Positions 43,463 through 53,166 of a DNA stretch of 64,000 bases are shown here, piece after piece (the first letter of the stretch is position 1; the number at the start of each line of letters is the position of its first letter). The position numbers were made by a program, and so were the translations under genes. This stretch comes from CAIKOD01 sp035505975 (GTDB taxonomy: Archaea; Halobacteriota; Methanomicrobia; Methanomicrobiales; Methanospirillaceae). The stretch covers positions 49,126-113,125 of the forward strand of contig DATJQJ010000031.1 in NCBI GenBank assembly GCA_035505975.1, given 5' to 3'. The notes under the pieces are model-generated. The model was not told where the DNA came from. It did no database searches and saw only the letters and a list, made by a program, of their open reading frames with translations.

Positions 43463-44497
43463 TTATACGGGTGTTACATTCCCGCCGCACGTGCAGTTAA
43501 ACTGCGGCTGACTGCAGGTATCGGGAAGGAGTGGCGTAAACAGGGGCTTTCCATAATCTGCAACACCGAACGTGCCCACCACAATCCTCCCTTCGGGGGA
43601 GAGGAGCCAGTTGATGAACCGGTCCGCCTGAACGATATTGACGTTCGGGTTCTTTGCAGGGTTCACGGCGATTGCACTGTACCTGTTCAGGAGCTGGGTA
43701 TTATTCTGGATAAGGATTGTCAGGTTCAGCTTGCTCTTGTAGGCAAGGAAGGTCCCTTCGTCGCTCAGGGTGTAGGCCCCCTTCTGGTTTGCGAACGTCA
43801 GGGTGTCTCCCATTCCCTTCCCAATCGAGAGATACCATGGCCCGGAACCGGAGACGTTATTCGTATAGTTGAGACCAGCTTTATTCCAGAGGTTAATCTC
43901 CGCGGTATTGGTACCTGACTGGTCGCCCCTTGATACGAAGAATACTCCCGGCGTCCCGTTCACGCCCAGGGCCCTGATCTGTGCGAGTGCCGCCGTCGGG
44001 GTCATATTGGCAATTTTTGCGGGGTCGCTTGCAGGACCGACAATGACGAAGTAATTATAGGCGAAGCAACGCTGATTGATACCATAGCCGTTATTGATGA
44101 ATGTCTGTTCCTGGGCAGGCGAATGGACCAGGAGCAGGTCGGCATCTCCCCGCTGTGCGAGCTGGATTGCCTGCCCTGTGCCCTGTGACGTGATCTTTAA
44201 TGTCACACCGGTTTCGTTCTGGTAAATGTCCTGGATCCTGTTGAGAAGCCCCGTGTCGTACAGGCTCGTCGTGGTCGCTATCAGGAGTGTATTCGGGCTG
44301 TGGGGTACCGGTGTCGCCGGTGCCGTCGTTGCATTGGCAACAGGCGCCGTCGTCGCCACACCGTTAGCCGGTTGAGTCGCCGTCGCTGTCGGGGAGGCCG
44401 GAGGAGTCGTCGGGGATGTGCACCCGGCGCTGAGTATTGCCACCAGGATGACTGCCAAAACCAGCACCAATAAGTAGGAAGTTTTTAAAGCATTCAT
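43463..44497 (-). CDS. tupA: Tungstate ABC transporter substrate-binding lipoprotein
   Basis: 344 residues. A lipoprotein signal with a Cys at 26 (LSAGC) is followed by a ~45-residue Pro/Thr/Ala linker, then the binding domain starting LLIATTTSLYDTGLL, whose TTTS forms the oxyanion site of TupA. GDADLLLVHSPAQEQ, FVSRGDQSGTNTAE and YTLSDEGTFLAY are further TupA signatures. A short Cys-containing tail ends the protein. It is divergent from tupBC rather than in the same operon, with a 75-bp shared control region. Confidence 0.92.
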   Translation of the reverse strand: MNALKTSYLLVLVLAVILVAILSAGCTSPTTPPASPTATATQPANGVATTAPVANATTAPATPVPHSPNTLLIATTTSLYDTGLLNRIQDIYQNETGVTLKITSQGTGQAIQLAQRGDADLLLVHSPAQEQTFINNGYGINQRCFAYNYFVIVGPASDPAKIANMTPTAALAQIRALGVNGTPGVFFVSRGDQSGTNTAEINLWNKAGLNYTNNVSGSGPWYLSIGKGMGDTLTFANQKGAYTLSDEGTFLAYKSKLNLTILIQNNTQLLNRYSAIAVNPAKNPNVNIVQADRFINWLLSPEGRIVVGTFGVADYGKPLFTPLLPDTCSQPQFNCTCGGNVTPV

Positions 44498-44572
44498 AAA
44501 ATCAATTAGAAAATGCGATTATATTTAACCATTGCTAAATATTACCTGTTACGGCACCGGCGGTGAAGGATT
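44498..44572. promoter_or_regulatory. Divergent tupA / tupBC control region
   Basis: 75 bp between divergent starts, AT-rich in the middle (GATTATATTTAACC and GCTAAATATTACC). It must hold promoters for both operons, and an imperfect GCGAT/ATTGC dyad spans about 44516-44535. A tungstate or molybdate-responsive repressor could control both sides; no site I can name is present. Confidence 0.45.
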
Positions 44573-45304
44573 GTGGAAAACGAAATTATTGCAGGGTTCG
44601 TACAGGCGATCAATCTTATAATAACCCTCGATCCGGAAGTAATAAGGATCACGATCCTCTCCCTCCAGATCTCCCTTACATCGACATTCCTGTCGGCTCT
44701 CGTCTCGATCCCCATCGGTGCACTTATCTATTACCACGAATTTTTCGGAAAACGGTTTATTATCAACATGATCCAGACGCTTTATGCGCTTCCGACCGTA
44801 CTTGCCGGGCTGCTCCTCTTCCTCCTGCTCTCGAATGCCGGACCCCTGGGTTTTTTGGGACTGCTTTTCACCCCCCAGGGGATGATCCTTGCCCAGATGA
44901 TCCTGGTAATGCCACTCATCATCGGGTTTACCATCAGTGCCCTGAGCGGGGTCGACCGGGACATGAAAACCATCGTAAATTCACTTGGTGCAACGAAATT
45001 CCAGTCCATCATGACCCTCATCAGGGAGGTAAAGTTTGCAATCCTGGCTGCCGTGATCCTTGGATTCGGGCGTGCGATCTCGGAAGTCGGGGCTGCAATG
45101 ATCATAGGAGGCAATATTCGCGGCGGGTTCGGTTATTCCGGAACCAGGGTTCTGACAACTGCGATCTCCCTTGAAACCTCACAGGGTGATTTCCCCCTTG
45201 CCATTGCCCTCGGGATCATCCTCCTCGGGGTCGCGGTACTGGTAAATTTCGGCCTGAACCTCGTCCAGGAAGGAAGCGTCTGGAAGAATTATACGACATC
45301 CTGA
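44573..45304 (+). CDS. tupB: Tungstate ABC transporter permease
   Basis: 243 residues, five to six membrane helices. The EAA-type loop SLGATKFQSIMTLIREVKF couples to the ATPase, and GRAISEVGAAMIIGGNIRG is typical of molybdate/tungstate permeases. The GTG start is preceded by CGGTGAAGGATT. It is followed 19 bp later by tupC. Confidence 0.92.
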   Translation: MENEIIAGFVQAINLIITLDPEVIRITILSLQISLTSTFLSALVSIPIGALIYYHEFFGKRFIINMIQTLYALPTVLAGLLLFLLLSNAGPLGFLGLLFTPQGMILAQMILVMPLIIGFTISALSGVDRDMKTIVNSLGATKFQSIMTLIREVKFAILAAVILGFGRAISEVGAAMIIGGNIRGGFGYSGTRVLTTAISLETSQGDFPLAIALGIILLGVAVLVNFGLNLVQEGSVWKNYTTS

Positions 45305-45323
45305 AAAGAGGCCGGACCCGACT

Positions 45324-46424
45324 ATGAGCGATACCGTCATCAGCGCAGAATCTCTTGCAAAAAAGTACGGAGGGACCCCGGTTCTGGATGGAGTATCGTT
45401 CTCCGTGAAAAATGGTGAGATCTTCGGGCTCATCGGGCCCAGCGGATCAGGAAAAAGCACCCTTATCAGGCTATTAGACCTCCTCGAGATGCCGTCCGGT
45501 GGCACGCTGACCATACTTGGCCAGGAAACCCGCTCTTCCCGTGCCAGGTTTGATTTGAGGCGCAGGATGGGCCTTTTAAACCAGAAACCCGTAATTTTTG
45601 CGATGTCGGTCCACGATAACATTGCGCTCGGGATGAAATATCGCGGCAAATCGAGGGAAGAAATAAATTCAGCCGTTCACGACGCACTTCGGGCAATAGA
45701 CCTTCCAGGATACGGGAAGAGGATGGCCCGGACGCTTTCCGGCGGGGAGGCCCAGCGGGTGGCACTGGCAAGGTCCATCGTAACCGGGCCGGAGATCCTT
45801 TTCCTCGACGAACCCACTGCCAACCTTGATCCCCTCTCCGCTGAAAAAATTGAAGAGCTTGTCCTCGGCATTAACAGGGACCTCGGTACGACCATCGTGA
45901 TTAGTACCCATGATATGCTCCAGGGCCAGAAGCTTGCCGGCCGGATCGGTGTCATCCTTGAGGGAGGCATCCCACAGATCGGGACGACCAGTGAAATATT
46001 CCACAGGCCTGCGACGCGGAAAATTGCCCGCTTCGTCGGGGTTGAGAACATAATTCCCGGCACAGTAACTAAAAGCCAGGGTGGCGAAGCGGCAATAGCG
46101 CTCGCGGTTCCCGGTATCACAGTTCAGGCGATTTCTGAAATCGAGCCCGGGACTCACGTCACCGTCATCTTCAGGGCCGAAGATGTGACTATTCACCTCC
46201 GTGATATTTCCGGAACGAGTGCCAGAAATGTCTTTTTCGGAAGAATCACGAGCATGATATCTTCGGGCCCGTTCGTTAATGTCGTCGTCGACTGCGGTCT
46301 CGGGATCACGTGCCTGGTGACCGTCAGCTCTGCCGAAGAACTTGGTCTCAGTTTTGGAAAAGAGGTGTGGATATCGTTCAAAGCGACTGCAGTCCATGTA
46401 ATCAGGGAAACGCCCGATAAATAA
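45324..46424 (+). CDS. tupC: Tungstate ABC transporter ATP-binding protein
   Basis: 366 residues. Walker A is GPSGSGKST, the signature LSGGEAQRVALARS, Walker B ILFLDEPTANLDP and the switch His in ISTHD. The C-terminal ~120 residues form an oxyanion/TOBE-like regulatory extension (GTHVTVIFRAEDVTIHL). It energises tungstate (possibly molybdate) uptake for formylmethanofuran and formate dehydrogenases. Confidence 0.92.
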   Translation: MSDTVISAESLAKKYGGTPVLDGVSFSVKNGEIFGLIGPSGSGKSTLIRLLDLLEMPSGGTLTILGQETRSSRARFDLRRRMGLLNQKPVIFAMSVHDNIALGMKYRGKSREEINSAVHDALRAIDLPGYGKRMARTLSGGEAQRVALARSIVTGPEILFLDEPTANLDPLSAEKIEELVLGINRDLGTTIVISTHDMLQGQKLAGRIGVILEGGIPQIGTTSEIFHRPATRKIARFVGVENIIPGTVTKSQGGEAAIALAVPGITVQAISEIEPGTHVTVIFRAEDVTIHLRDISGTSARNVFFGRITSMISSGPFVNVVVDCGLGITCLVTVSSAEELGLSFGKEVWISFKATAVHVIRETPDK

Positions 46425-46520
46425 CCCCTGGTATCTGGAGTATGAAGGGAAAAAGCCTTGATTTTTTGGGAAACCCGATCTGTTGAAATCCGATATCCAT
46501 GCTCAAGGTATTATCGACAG

Positions 46521-46745
46521 CAAGGGGTTCAACCCCACCCTGCCCTCCCTGGCAGGAAGTCAGGGGTCAGGTTAATCTAAATTGACAATTAATTGGTCCT
46601 ATGCAGTCCCTAACCCAATCGGGGTCGCCATAGCGGCGGGACGGCCCCCCTGGAGCGTCAGATCATCTCAGGTACACAAAACGTCATCAGAAATAAATGA
46701 TAACTGCAAATGAAAGCAGTGGAAAATAAAGAGTTCAACAGAAAC
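46521..46745 (-). repeat. Dispersed intergenic repeat, copy C
   Basis: In the gap between tupC and hisD, reverse-oriented. On the minus strand it reads from the AT block with TGAAC..TTTATTTTCC, CATTTGCAG, TTTCTGATGACG, ATCTGACGCTCCAGG, CCGCCGCTATGGCGACCC, to ACCAATTAATTGTC and GGTTGAACCCC. All blocks of copies A and D are present in order with substitutions. The remaining 46746-46980 holds no real gene: the 122-codon ORF there has no coding character. Confidence 0.78.
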
Positions 46746-47002
46746 GAAAAACCCGTAACCGTATTCCGAACCTGGTTTTCGGTCCGAATTATATTGGCAA
46801 TGGTGCTTATAACCAGATTTTTTAACTTCCGGCCTGCAACTCCCGTACGTGGCCCCTCACCGGGCGGTCCTTACAGGATTTACCACCGTCGTGTTCCTGC
46901 CCACCTTCCTCTTCACTATCAGGATTGCTCAACCGGACATCGCTCACCGGTTCACTCCTGCAGATGTTTTAAGACGGATAATTGTCGAACAACTCACCAC
47001 AT

Positions 47003-48256
47003 ATGTGGCAGCAGGTTGAGATCGGGGAATGGGTCGAGGGAAGAAAGAGCGGTATTGCAGATGTCAGGGAACGTGTAGCCGATATCATCAAGCAGGTACG
47101 AGAATCGGGAGACACCGCCCTGCGTGAATTGTCCAAAAAATTTGACGGGGTTTCCCTGTCTGCACTCGCGGTCACCGAAGAAGAGCGGGAAGATGCATAC
47201 CAGCAGGTCGATCCAGACCTTGTAGACCGCCTGATCGAGGCAGAGGCAAGAATTGCAGGGTTTCACGCAATGTCGCGCCCCGACGATTTGTGGTTACGGC
47301 AGACAGGCCCGGGTATTACCCTTGGTATCAAGACGACGCCGCTCGAACGGATCGGCGCGTATATCCCGGGAGGCCGTGCTGCATACCCCTCAACCGCCCT
47401 GATGTGCACCGTTCCTGCACGGATAGCGGGAGTTGCATCTGTCTGCTGTTGTTCACCCCCTCCGGTTCATCCTGCCACCCTCGTGGCACTCGACATTGCA
47501 GGTGTCGGCGAAATTTACCAGGTCGGCGGTGCACAGGCAATCGCGGCAATGGCACTTGGAACGGAGACGATCAGCCCCGTCCAGAAGATTGTCGGACCCG
47601 GCAACGTGTACGTGACTGCGGCAAAGGCAATGCTTCGGGAAGAAGCCGATATCGATTTCCCTGCGGGGCCGAGCGAAATAGCAATAATCGCCGACGATAG
47701 CGCCGATGCAGAATTCATTGCGGCCGACATCATCGCGCAGGCCGAACATGATCCCAATGCTGCCTGCGTGCTGATTACGACGGATGCAGCGATCGCCGAA
47801 AAGACCGGAGATTATATCGGGAAGATGGTCCCCTCCCAGCTGAGAAAGGAAATCATCGTGAAGGCACTGGAACATTCAGGGTATTATATTGCTTCATGCA
47901 TCGAGGATGCGGTCGAAGCTGCAGATTATATTGCCCCTGAACACCTCTCCCTTCAGGTACGGGACCCGATGTATGCACTTTCCAGGGTTCATCACGCAGG
48001 ATCGGTGTTCATCGGTCCCAATGCAGCAGTGGCCTGCGGGGACTTCGCGACCGGTACAAACCATGTATTACCGACCGCAGGTTATGCGAAGAGATATTCG
48101 GGACTGAACGTAGCCCATTTCTTGAAAACAACATCGGTGCAGATCATCGAACGGGAAGGGCTCGAAACAATAGGGAACATCGTCGAGAAGATTGCCGATG
48201 CCGAAGGGCTTCACGCTCATGCCGACTCTGTCCGTATCAGGCGGAAAAGGCCCTGA
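47003..48256 (+). CDS. hisD: Histidinol dehydrogenase
   Basis: 417 residues. Typical HisD order: TTPLERIGAYIPGGRAAYPS, then GPGNVYVTAAK, the zinc/active-site region GPSEIAIIADDSADAEFIAA-DIIAQAEHD, and HLSLQV plus GTNHVLPTAG near the C terminus. It performs the last two oxidations of histidine synthesis with NAD. ATG 47003 (MWQQVEIGEWVEGR) is preferred over TTG 46982. It is convergent with the MptG-fusion gene. Another his gene, hisC, is at 60 kb. Confidence 0.93.
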   Translation: MWQQVEIGEWVEGRKSGIADVRERVADIIKQVRESGDTALRELSKKFDGVSLSALAVTEEEREDAYQQVDPDLVDRLIEAEARIAGFHAMSRPDDLWLRQTGPGITLGIKTTPLERIGAYIPGGRAAYPSTALMCTVPARIAGVASVCCCSPPPVHPATLVALDIAGVGEIYQVGGAQAIAAMALGTETISPVQKIVGPGNVYVTAAKAMLREEADIDFPAGPSEIAIIADDSADAEFIAADIIAQAEHDPNAACVLITTDAAIAEKTGDYIGKMVPSQLRKEIIVKALEHSGYYIASCIEDAVEAADYIAPEHLSLQVRDPMYALSRVHHAGSVFIGPNAAVACGDFATGTNHVLPTAGYAKRYSGLNVAHFLKTTSVQIIEREGLETIGNIVEKIADAEGLHAHADSVRIRRKRP

Positions 48257-48378
48257 TTTTCCAGCTATTCATCACATCCCGGCCGCCCGGATTCATAGGA
48301 CCCGGATCACCGGTACAATCGGGTCCTGGTTTTGCTCCACGGGATTTCCTGATTGTGCCACTCATCCCGGGTTATCAG

Positions 48379-49911
48379 TCATTCTGTCCGGATTTCCGCA
48401 CCGCGATTTCGTGCAGCAGTAACAGTGGTCGACCCCCCTGCCATATCTTTCATAAACGACGATGCTGCATGCTCTATCCCCCGGATTCCGGTATCGGTCA
48501 CTGCATAAACGGTAGGCCCGAACGAGCTCAGGCCTGCACAGGCAGCCCCCGCCGACCGCATCGTCGCGATCAGTTCGGGGATCTCTTTCGGCTGAAGGCC
48601 AATTTCAACTTTTTTAAACCCGTATTTCTGGACTTCATTGACCGAGGACCCGAATAAATCGAGATCGCGTTCAGCAACACCCGGAAGCATCCGCATCAGC
48701 ACCTCGTGGCAGATTGCCCTGACCTCGTCGAGGGGAATGGGACAATAGGTCCTGAAAATATCCAGTTCGGCCCCCCCATTCACACCGCAGGGTAAATCAG
48801 GCGTTGCAAGAAGGATTTTCCAGTCATGCGGAAATGGATGGCGAGCGATCACCGGGGGAGGGCACACCCCTTTTGATGCGCCTGACGGTCTGAAATCTGA
48901 TTTATCGCGCCCGATCCCGTACCGATGCCCGCCATCGACGATAAATCCTCCTGCATCGAATGCGGCACAACCAATACCGGACGTGCCTCCCCGGCCGACG
49001 AGCCTTGCAAGGTCCCAGGAAGACAGGTCCCGGTGATAACACTCGCAGATGGCACGCCCTACTGCTAATGACAACTGCGATCCGCTGCCGAGTCCGATAT
49101 GAGAGGGATAGTGATCCCGCACGGTGATCGATATGCCTGCGGGAGCATGAATTTCCCTGAGGACCATGCTCGCAATATCGGTTACTTTCTCCCGTAATGG
49201 TCCCTCGCAGCCTCCCACTTCGAGTTCCGGACTCTTATGGACTTCGATGAGGATACCGGGCTCGTCCAGGGTGATACCCACACCGCCGTCGACCCTGCCG
49301 GAACCGCCGTGCATATCGATCAGGGTTACATGAATGCGTGACGGGGTCCTGACCATTACTCTCCTTTCATCGAGAAAACGGTTGTACGGAAACTGCTCTT
49401 CAATGAAAATGAGCGGCTTTCCCTTATGGATGATATGGTACTGCCGGTTAAGGATCGGCTCATGGGGGCAGACCGAAAATAATCTGCTGCTCTCAGTTGT
49501 TGCAGGGAATACACCTGCATTGAGGATCTCGCGACGGGCTTCGATGCGGTGCTGCGAAATGATCCGGCCAATGGGAATGTCGGCTCTCATGAGGTCTTCA
49601 CGAAAGGACGGGGAAAGGCGGGAGATGGGGGTATTGGATATTGCGTGGACCAGTACTTCCCCGGTTTTGGTATTTATCAGGTCTATAACCCGGTAATTTA
49701 CCTGATCGCCCGCATGGATTCCGAGATTTGTTGCAATGGCCACGTCAGCAGGGACAATTTCCTGAACTTCCGTCCTGACCGCTACTTCATTTCCGGTCAC
49801 AAGTTCCAGGAGCTGCGTCACCGATCCGTCGGTGCCAAGCAGAATTTTCTGGACATCGGAAAGCCTTCCAACCTGTGATTCGATCTTTTGTATCGTGTCT
49901 GAAATATCCAT
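48379..49911 (-). CDS. mptG: Fusion: chorismate-lyase-like (DUF98) domain + RFA-P synthase (MptG)
   Basis: 510 residues in two parts. Residues 1-~183 match the DUF98/UbiC-like chorismate pyruvate-lyase fold: a helix pair, then ADVAIATNLGIHAGDQVNYR, PIGRIISQHRIEARREI, and LIFIEEQFPYNRF with a Glu. Residues ~187-510 are the GHMP-superfamily beta-RFA-P synthase of tetrahydromethanopterin biosynthesis (VMVRTPSRIHVTLIDMHG; Gly-rich HIGLGSGSQLSLAVG; GGTSGIGCAAFDAGGFIVDGG). MptG uses 4-hydroxybenzoate in methanogens, the product of chorismate lyase, so the fusion joins consecutive steps. Start ATG 49911. Confidence 0.85.
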   Translation of the reverse strand: MDISDTIQKIESQVGRLSDVQKILLGTDGSVTQLLELVTGNEVAVRTEVQEIVPADVAIATNLGIHAGDQVNYRVIDLINTKTGEVLVHAISNTPISRLSPSFREDLMRADIPIGRIISQHRIEARREILNAGVFPATTESSRLFSVCPHEPILNRQYHIIHKGKPLIFIEEQFPYNRFLDERRVMVRTPSRIHVTLIDMHGGSGRVDGGVGITLDEPGILIEVHKSPELEVGGCEGPLREKVTDIASMVLREIHAPAGISITVRDHYPSHIGLGSGSQLSLAVGRAICECYHRDLSSWDLARLVGRGGTSGIGCAAFDAGGFIVDGGHRYGIGRDKSDFRPSGASKGVCPPPVIARHPFPHDWKILLATPDLPCGVNGGAELDIFRTYCPIPLDEVRAICHEVLMRMLPGVAERDLDLFGSSVNEVQKYGFKKVEIGLQPKEIPELIATMRSAGAACAGLSSFGPTVYAVTDTGIRGIEHAASSFMKDMAGGSTTVTAARNRGAEIRTE

Positions 49912-50074
49912 TGTATCAGCAATACCCGGTTCTGTTTAGCTGATTTCGTTATTTGATCCGGATCAGGAAATAGTTTCGGAATACCCTGGAATGAGTATGC
50001 GACAAGGCGGATGCTACCAGTATCTTATGGTAACTCCGGATCGATGAAACTCAAAATGAGGAATTTGCTGCCGA

Positions 50075-51352
50075 TCAGAATTCGACAGACATTACAGCCT
50101 CTTCTTCCTCTTTCAACTCTCCCCTGAGCCGGGCCGTGTCGAACTCATAGGCATCCCAGGGATTAAAATTCTCGTATAACTCGCATTTGTCGAGGACATC
50201 CACAAATTCCTTCAGGAAAATCCTCGGGATGATGTCAACCCTTCCCCCGAACTTCCCGGTCACTTTGCCGATCATCGCCCTGATGAACCGGTGAGATATC
50301 CTCTCCCTGTCGACCTCGGAATACGCGAGCGAATAGATATCGCAGACCTTCAGTGCAACCTTTTCGAGTTTGTTCATGTCGAACCGGGCGAGTATGATCT
50401 GGGGCTGCCTGGGGTTGCGGTACTTGTCGGTCGAGACGACACTGATCCTGTCGAAAAGGGCGGGCAACGACCGGAACCCCCTGGGTCCTTCAAACAGGGA
50501 GGGGGTGCCGGTAACGAGGAAATAGCAATGGGGCATCGCGCCGCCGTCCAGCGAGTCCACGATCTGCCTGATCATGGCATACCCCTTCTCCCGGGTCGCC
50601 CTCGGGAGCGACTGGGTAATCTCGGCCTCGTCGATGGCAACGGCAAGGCCCCGGTACCCGCCTCCGACGATCATCTTGACGAGCCCTTCGAGGAATACGA
50701 ATGCCACGGTCTCGTCGATGTCGCCGCGAATTGCGGCTTTCTGCTTGAAATCCCTTCCGATGTTGGGCTCTGCCGCTATCCAGCCAATGGCCGACTGTGC
50801 GAGCTGGAAATCACCGGCATTGTTTGCACGGTAATATGTCCGCAATGCCGCGGCCATTGACGAATTCAATTCGCTGATGCCTGCCAGGGCGGCCTCGATC
50901 TCCTTTTCAGTCGCCGCCTCAAGCCCGGGTTCGCCAAGCTGGTCGCCGGCGACCTGCAGGATACGCTCCTCGATTGAAAAGAGCCAGTTGTCTATCACTG
51001 GTTTGATCGCGTGTTCATCTTCTTTTGTCTGGAGCGTTGCGCAGATCTGCTGGTATATACCCTTTATTTTATGAAGAGGGGACGAGGATGATATGACTAC
51101 ATGGGCGGTTGCAAACCCTTTCTCACGAGCTATCTCAAGGGATCGGGCGACGAGGAAGGTCTTGCCGCTCCCGTAGTCACCCCTGATGAACTTGAGGTCC
51201 CCGCCACCGGATGCAACGTAATCGAGTTGCGTAGCGATTACTTCTTCTTCAACGTCGAGGCCGACAGCGATCCTTTCGAGGCCGCCTGCCGGTACCGTTC
51301 CTCTCCGCAGTGCATTGATGATATTGAGGCTTTCACGTTTTTTCTCGTCCAT
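50075..51352 (-). CDS. BrxD-type ATPase (DUF2791 P-loop protein)
   Basis: 425 residues. Walker A GDYGSGKT at 58-65 in FIRGDYGSGKTFLV, Walker B GLAVAIDEAE at 235-244, sensor-like FLVTGTPSLFEGPRGF at 278-293, and the C-terminal IIPRIFLKEFVDVLDKC typical of BREX BrxD proteins. The frame opens at 51517, but ATG 51352 is correct: it follows the TPR gene stop by 5 nt with a GGGAG ribosome site. No brxL, brxC, pglZ or methylase genes are nearby, so this is an orphan paired with the TPR-winged-helix protein. Confidence 0.85.
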   Translation of the reverse strand: MDEKKRESLNIINALRRGTVPAGGLERIAVGLDVEEEVIATQLDYVASGGGDLKFIRGDYGSGKTFLVARSLEIAREKGFATAHVVISSSSPLHKIKGIYQQICATLQTKEDEHAIKPVIDNWLFSIEERILQVAGDQLGEPGLEAATEKEIEAALAGISELNSSMAAALRTYYRANNAGDFQLAQSAIGWIAAEPNIGRDFKQKAAIRGDIDETVAFVFLEGLVKMIVGGGYRGLAVAIDEAEITQSLPRATREKGYAMIRQIVDSLDGGAMPHCYFLVTGTPSLFEGPRGFRSLPALFDRISVVSTDKYRNPRQPQIILARFDMNKLEKVALKVCDIYSLAYSEVDRERISHRFIRAMIGKVTGKFGGRVDIIPRIFLKEFVDVLDKCELYENFNPWDAYEFDTARLRGELKEEEEAVMSVEF

Positions 51353-51357
51353 GCCGA

Positions 51358-53166
51358 TCAATCTCCCGTATATTCGTAGACTTCTCCCTGGTCGCCGCAT
51401 CCCTTTCGCGATATCAGTTTGACTCCCTGCGACGATGACTTTGCCATAAGCCTGTTGACGATCCCCGCGACCCGACGCGTCCCAAGCAGTTTCCTGAGAT
51501 CTCCTTCGGTAACACACCGGTGCAGTTTTAAGAATTCCAACACTTTCTCCTCCCCGGGATCGAGGCCGGTCAGGACAGGCGCGGGCTCGCGGGGCTCAGG
51601 CACGCCAACCCTTGCGTTCCCGCCGTCGATCACGGCCGGATCGACGATTGCCCTCTGTTTGCACCGGTCAAGAACTGCGATGAAATCCTTTGTTCCGATA
51701 CACGAGGAATAGGCAGGCAGAACATCGAGTCCTTTTAGGCAATACCGCTTGCATTCCCGGTAGTCGCCATCGCCAAGAGCATTCGTTGCGGCGACAAGAT
51801 AAGAAACTGCGAGGAATTCAAGCCCGTTCGCAGGGAGGTCTTCCCGACGTTCCCCCAGTCTTTCGATCAGGCGCGAAAGCAGCCTCCGGTTCTCGTGGAT
51901 CATACCAGGGCTCGCCGATGTAACGCCGGCGATGCGGACGATATCCTGGGTTTTCCTGACATTCGAAAGGATATACAGCATGACTTTTTCGCATTCCCTC
52001 CATTCCCTGCTCCTTCCAAGAAATTCCGCGTAACCGAGTCCTCCCGAGAGGTAATCACTCCGGTAAGAGCGGTAAAACCACGCCCTGGCCTCTGTGCTGT
52101 CACCGACTTGCTCGAAAAGCCGGCCGGCCTCGCGGAGACAGACAGGATTTACGTTCGATGAAATTGCAGAGAGAAAGTGAGTAACTGCTTCTTTCCTCGG
52201 GTAATGGACCATCAGGAATTCGCGGAATGAGTCGAGGGACGTTTCGAGGAATTCATCGGTGCCGGTTGTGCCGAGGGCGCATTCAATGACCTTGAAATAG
52301 CAGTCCATTGCCTGGTCCCTCTCCCCAAGTGCTGCCAGGATCCTGCATTCTGAAAGCCTGATTTCCGGGCAGTCCCTTATCGAGCCGATCTTCCTGCATA
52401 CCGTGAGGGCCTCCCTGTACCGTTCATTGGCCACAAGGAGCGAGAGGAAATCAGACAGGACCCCGATTTCCTTCCCATCCCTGCAACAGGTGCCGTATTC
52501 CTCCATCGCCCGTGCAGGGTCGGTCCGCGTAAGAAGCCGCAGGTATCGTATAAGAAACAACGGGTCCCCGGATTGTTTGTATTCTTCTAATGCCAGGTCC
52601 GCTGCTCTTGTAAACTCTCCGGCAGCCGAGAGGGCATCGATGTACAGGGGATCGGGAGCCGATTTCAGGGAAGGAAATTCCTCGAACAGCCCCAGCGCTT
52701 CCCTGCCTTCCCCGAGACCGACCAGGGAGGTAATGAGGTCGCGGCAGTCGTCCTCACGTTTCGACAACTCGAGGAGTCTCCGCTGTGCCGGCAGCGATCG
52801 CCTGAGATCCTTTGTCGCGGCAAGGCACCGCACGTAATTCCGGAGCGCGTCCTGGTTATCGGGTTCGAGGCTGACTGCGATTGAAAATTCCTTTCGCGCC
52901 GAGTCCTCTCCTTTTTTCGCAAGCACTTTACCAAGGAAACCGTGAACGTGCGACGATTCTGGCATCTTCCGCAAAAGGTCCCTGAAATGCAATTCTGCTT
53001 CGTCCAACCGGCCGGTGTAATACAGGCTGGTCGCGGCGAGCACCTCGATCTCAGGGTCGCACAGGTCTTTTGGGAGAGCCGCGCATATTTCGTAGGATTC
53101 AGCGTACCGTCCCTCCTTGAACAACAAAATTGCCTGTCGCTTTCTTTCAGGAGCGTCAGATACCAT
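51358..53166 (-). CDS. TPR protein with C-terminal winged-helix domain
   Basis: 602 residues. About ten to twelve TPR-like hairpins span ~5-510 (ILLFKEGRYAESYEICAALP; ATSLYYTGRLDEAELHFRDL; GKVLAKKGEDSARKEFSIAV are the clearest). A linker (510-540, Pro-rich) leads to a winged helix (about 540-600; VLEFLKLHRCVTEGDLRKLL, then VNRLMAKSSSQGVKLIS), which suggests DNA binding. The ATG overlaps the GT2 stop (ATGGTATCTGA) behind AGGAGG; its stop is 5 nt before the ATPase start. It is thus coupled on both sides. Confidence 0.85.
   Translation of the reverse strand: MVSDAPERKRQAILLFKEGRYAESYEICAALPKDLCDPEIEVLAATSLYYTGRLDEAELHFRDLLRKMPESSHVHGFLGKVLAKKGEDSARKEFSIAVSLEPDNQDALRNYVRCLAATKDLRRSLPAQRRLLELSKREDDCRDLITSLVGLGEGREALGLFEEFPSLKSAPDPLYIDALSAAGEFTRAADLALEEYKQSGDPLFLIRYLRLLTRTDPARAMEEYGTCCRDGKEIGVLSDFLSLLVANERYREALTVCRKIGSIRDCPEIRLSECRILAALGERDQAMDCYFKVIECALGTTGTDEFLETSLDSFREFLMVHYPRKEAVTHFLSAISSNVNPVCLREAGRLFEQVGDSTEARAWFYRSYRSDYLSGGLGYAEFLGRSREWRECEKVMLYILSNVRKTQDIVRIAGVTSASPGMIHENRRLLSRLIERLGERREDLPANGLEFLAVSYLVAATNALGDGDYRECKRYCLKGLDVLPAYSSCIGTKDFIAVLDRCKQRAIVDPAVIDGGNARVGVPEPREPAPVLTGLDPGEEKVLEFLKLHRCVTEGDLRKLLGTRRVAGIVNRLMAKSSSQGVKLISRKGCGDQGEVYEYTGD

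Noticed and set aside
46710..47078. 122-codon plus-strand ORF before hisD
   Set aside because: It begins inside repeat copy C and runs into the hisD gene in another frame, with no coding character or ribosome site.
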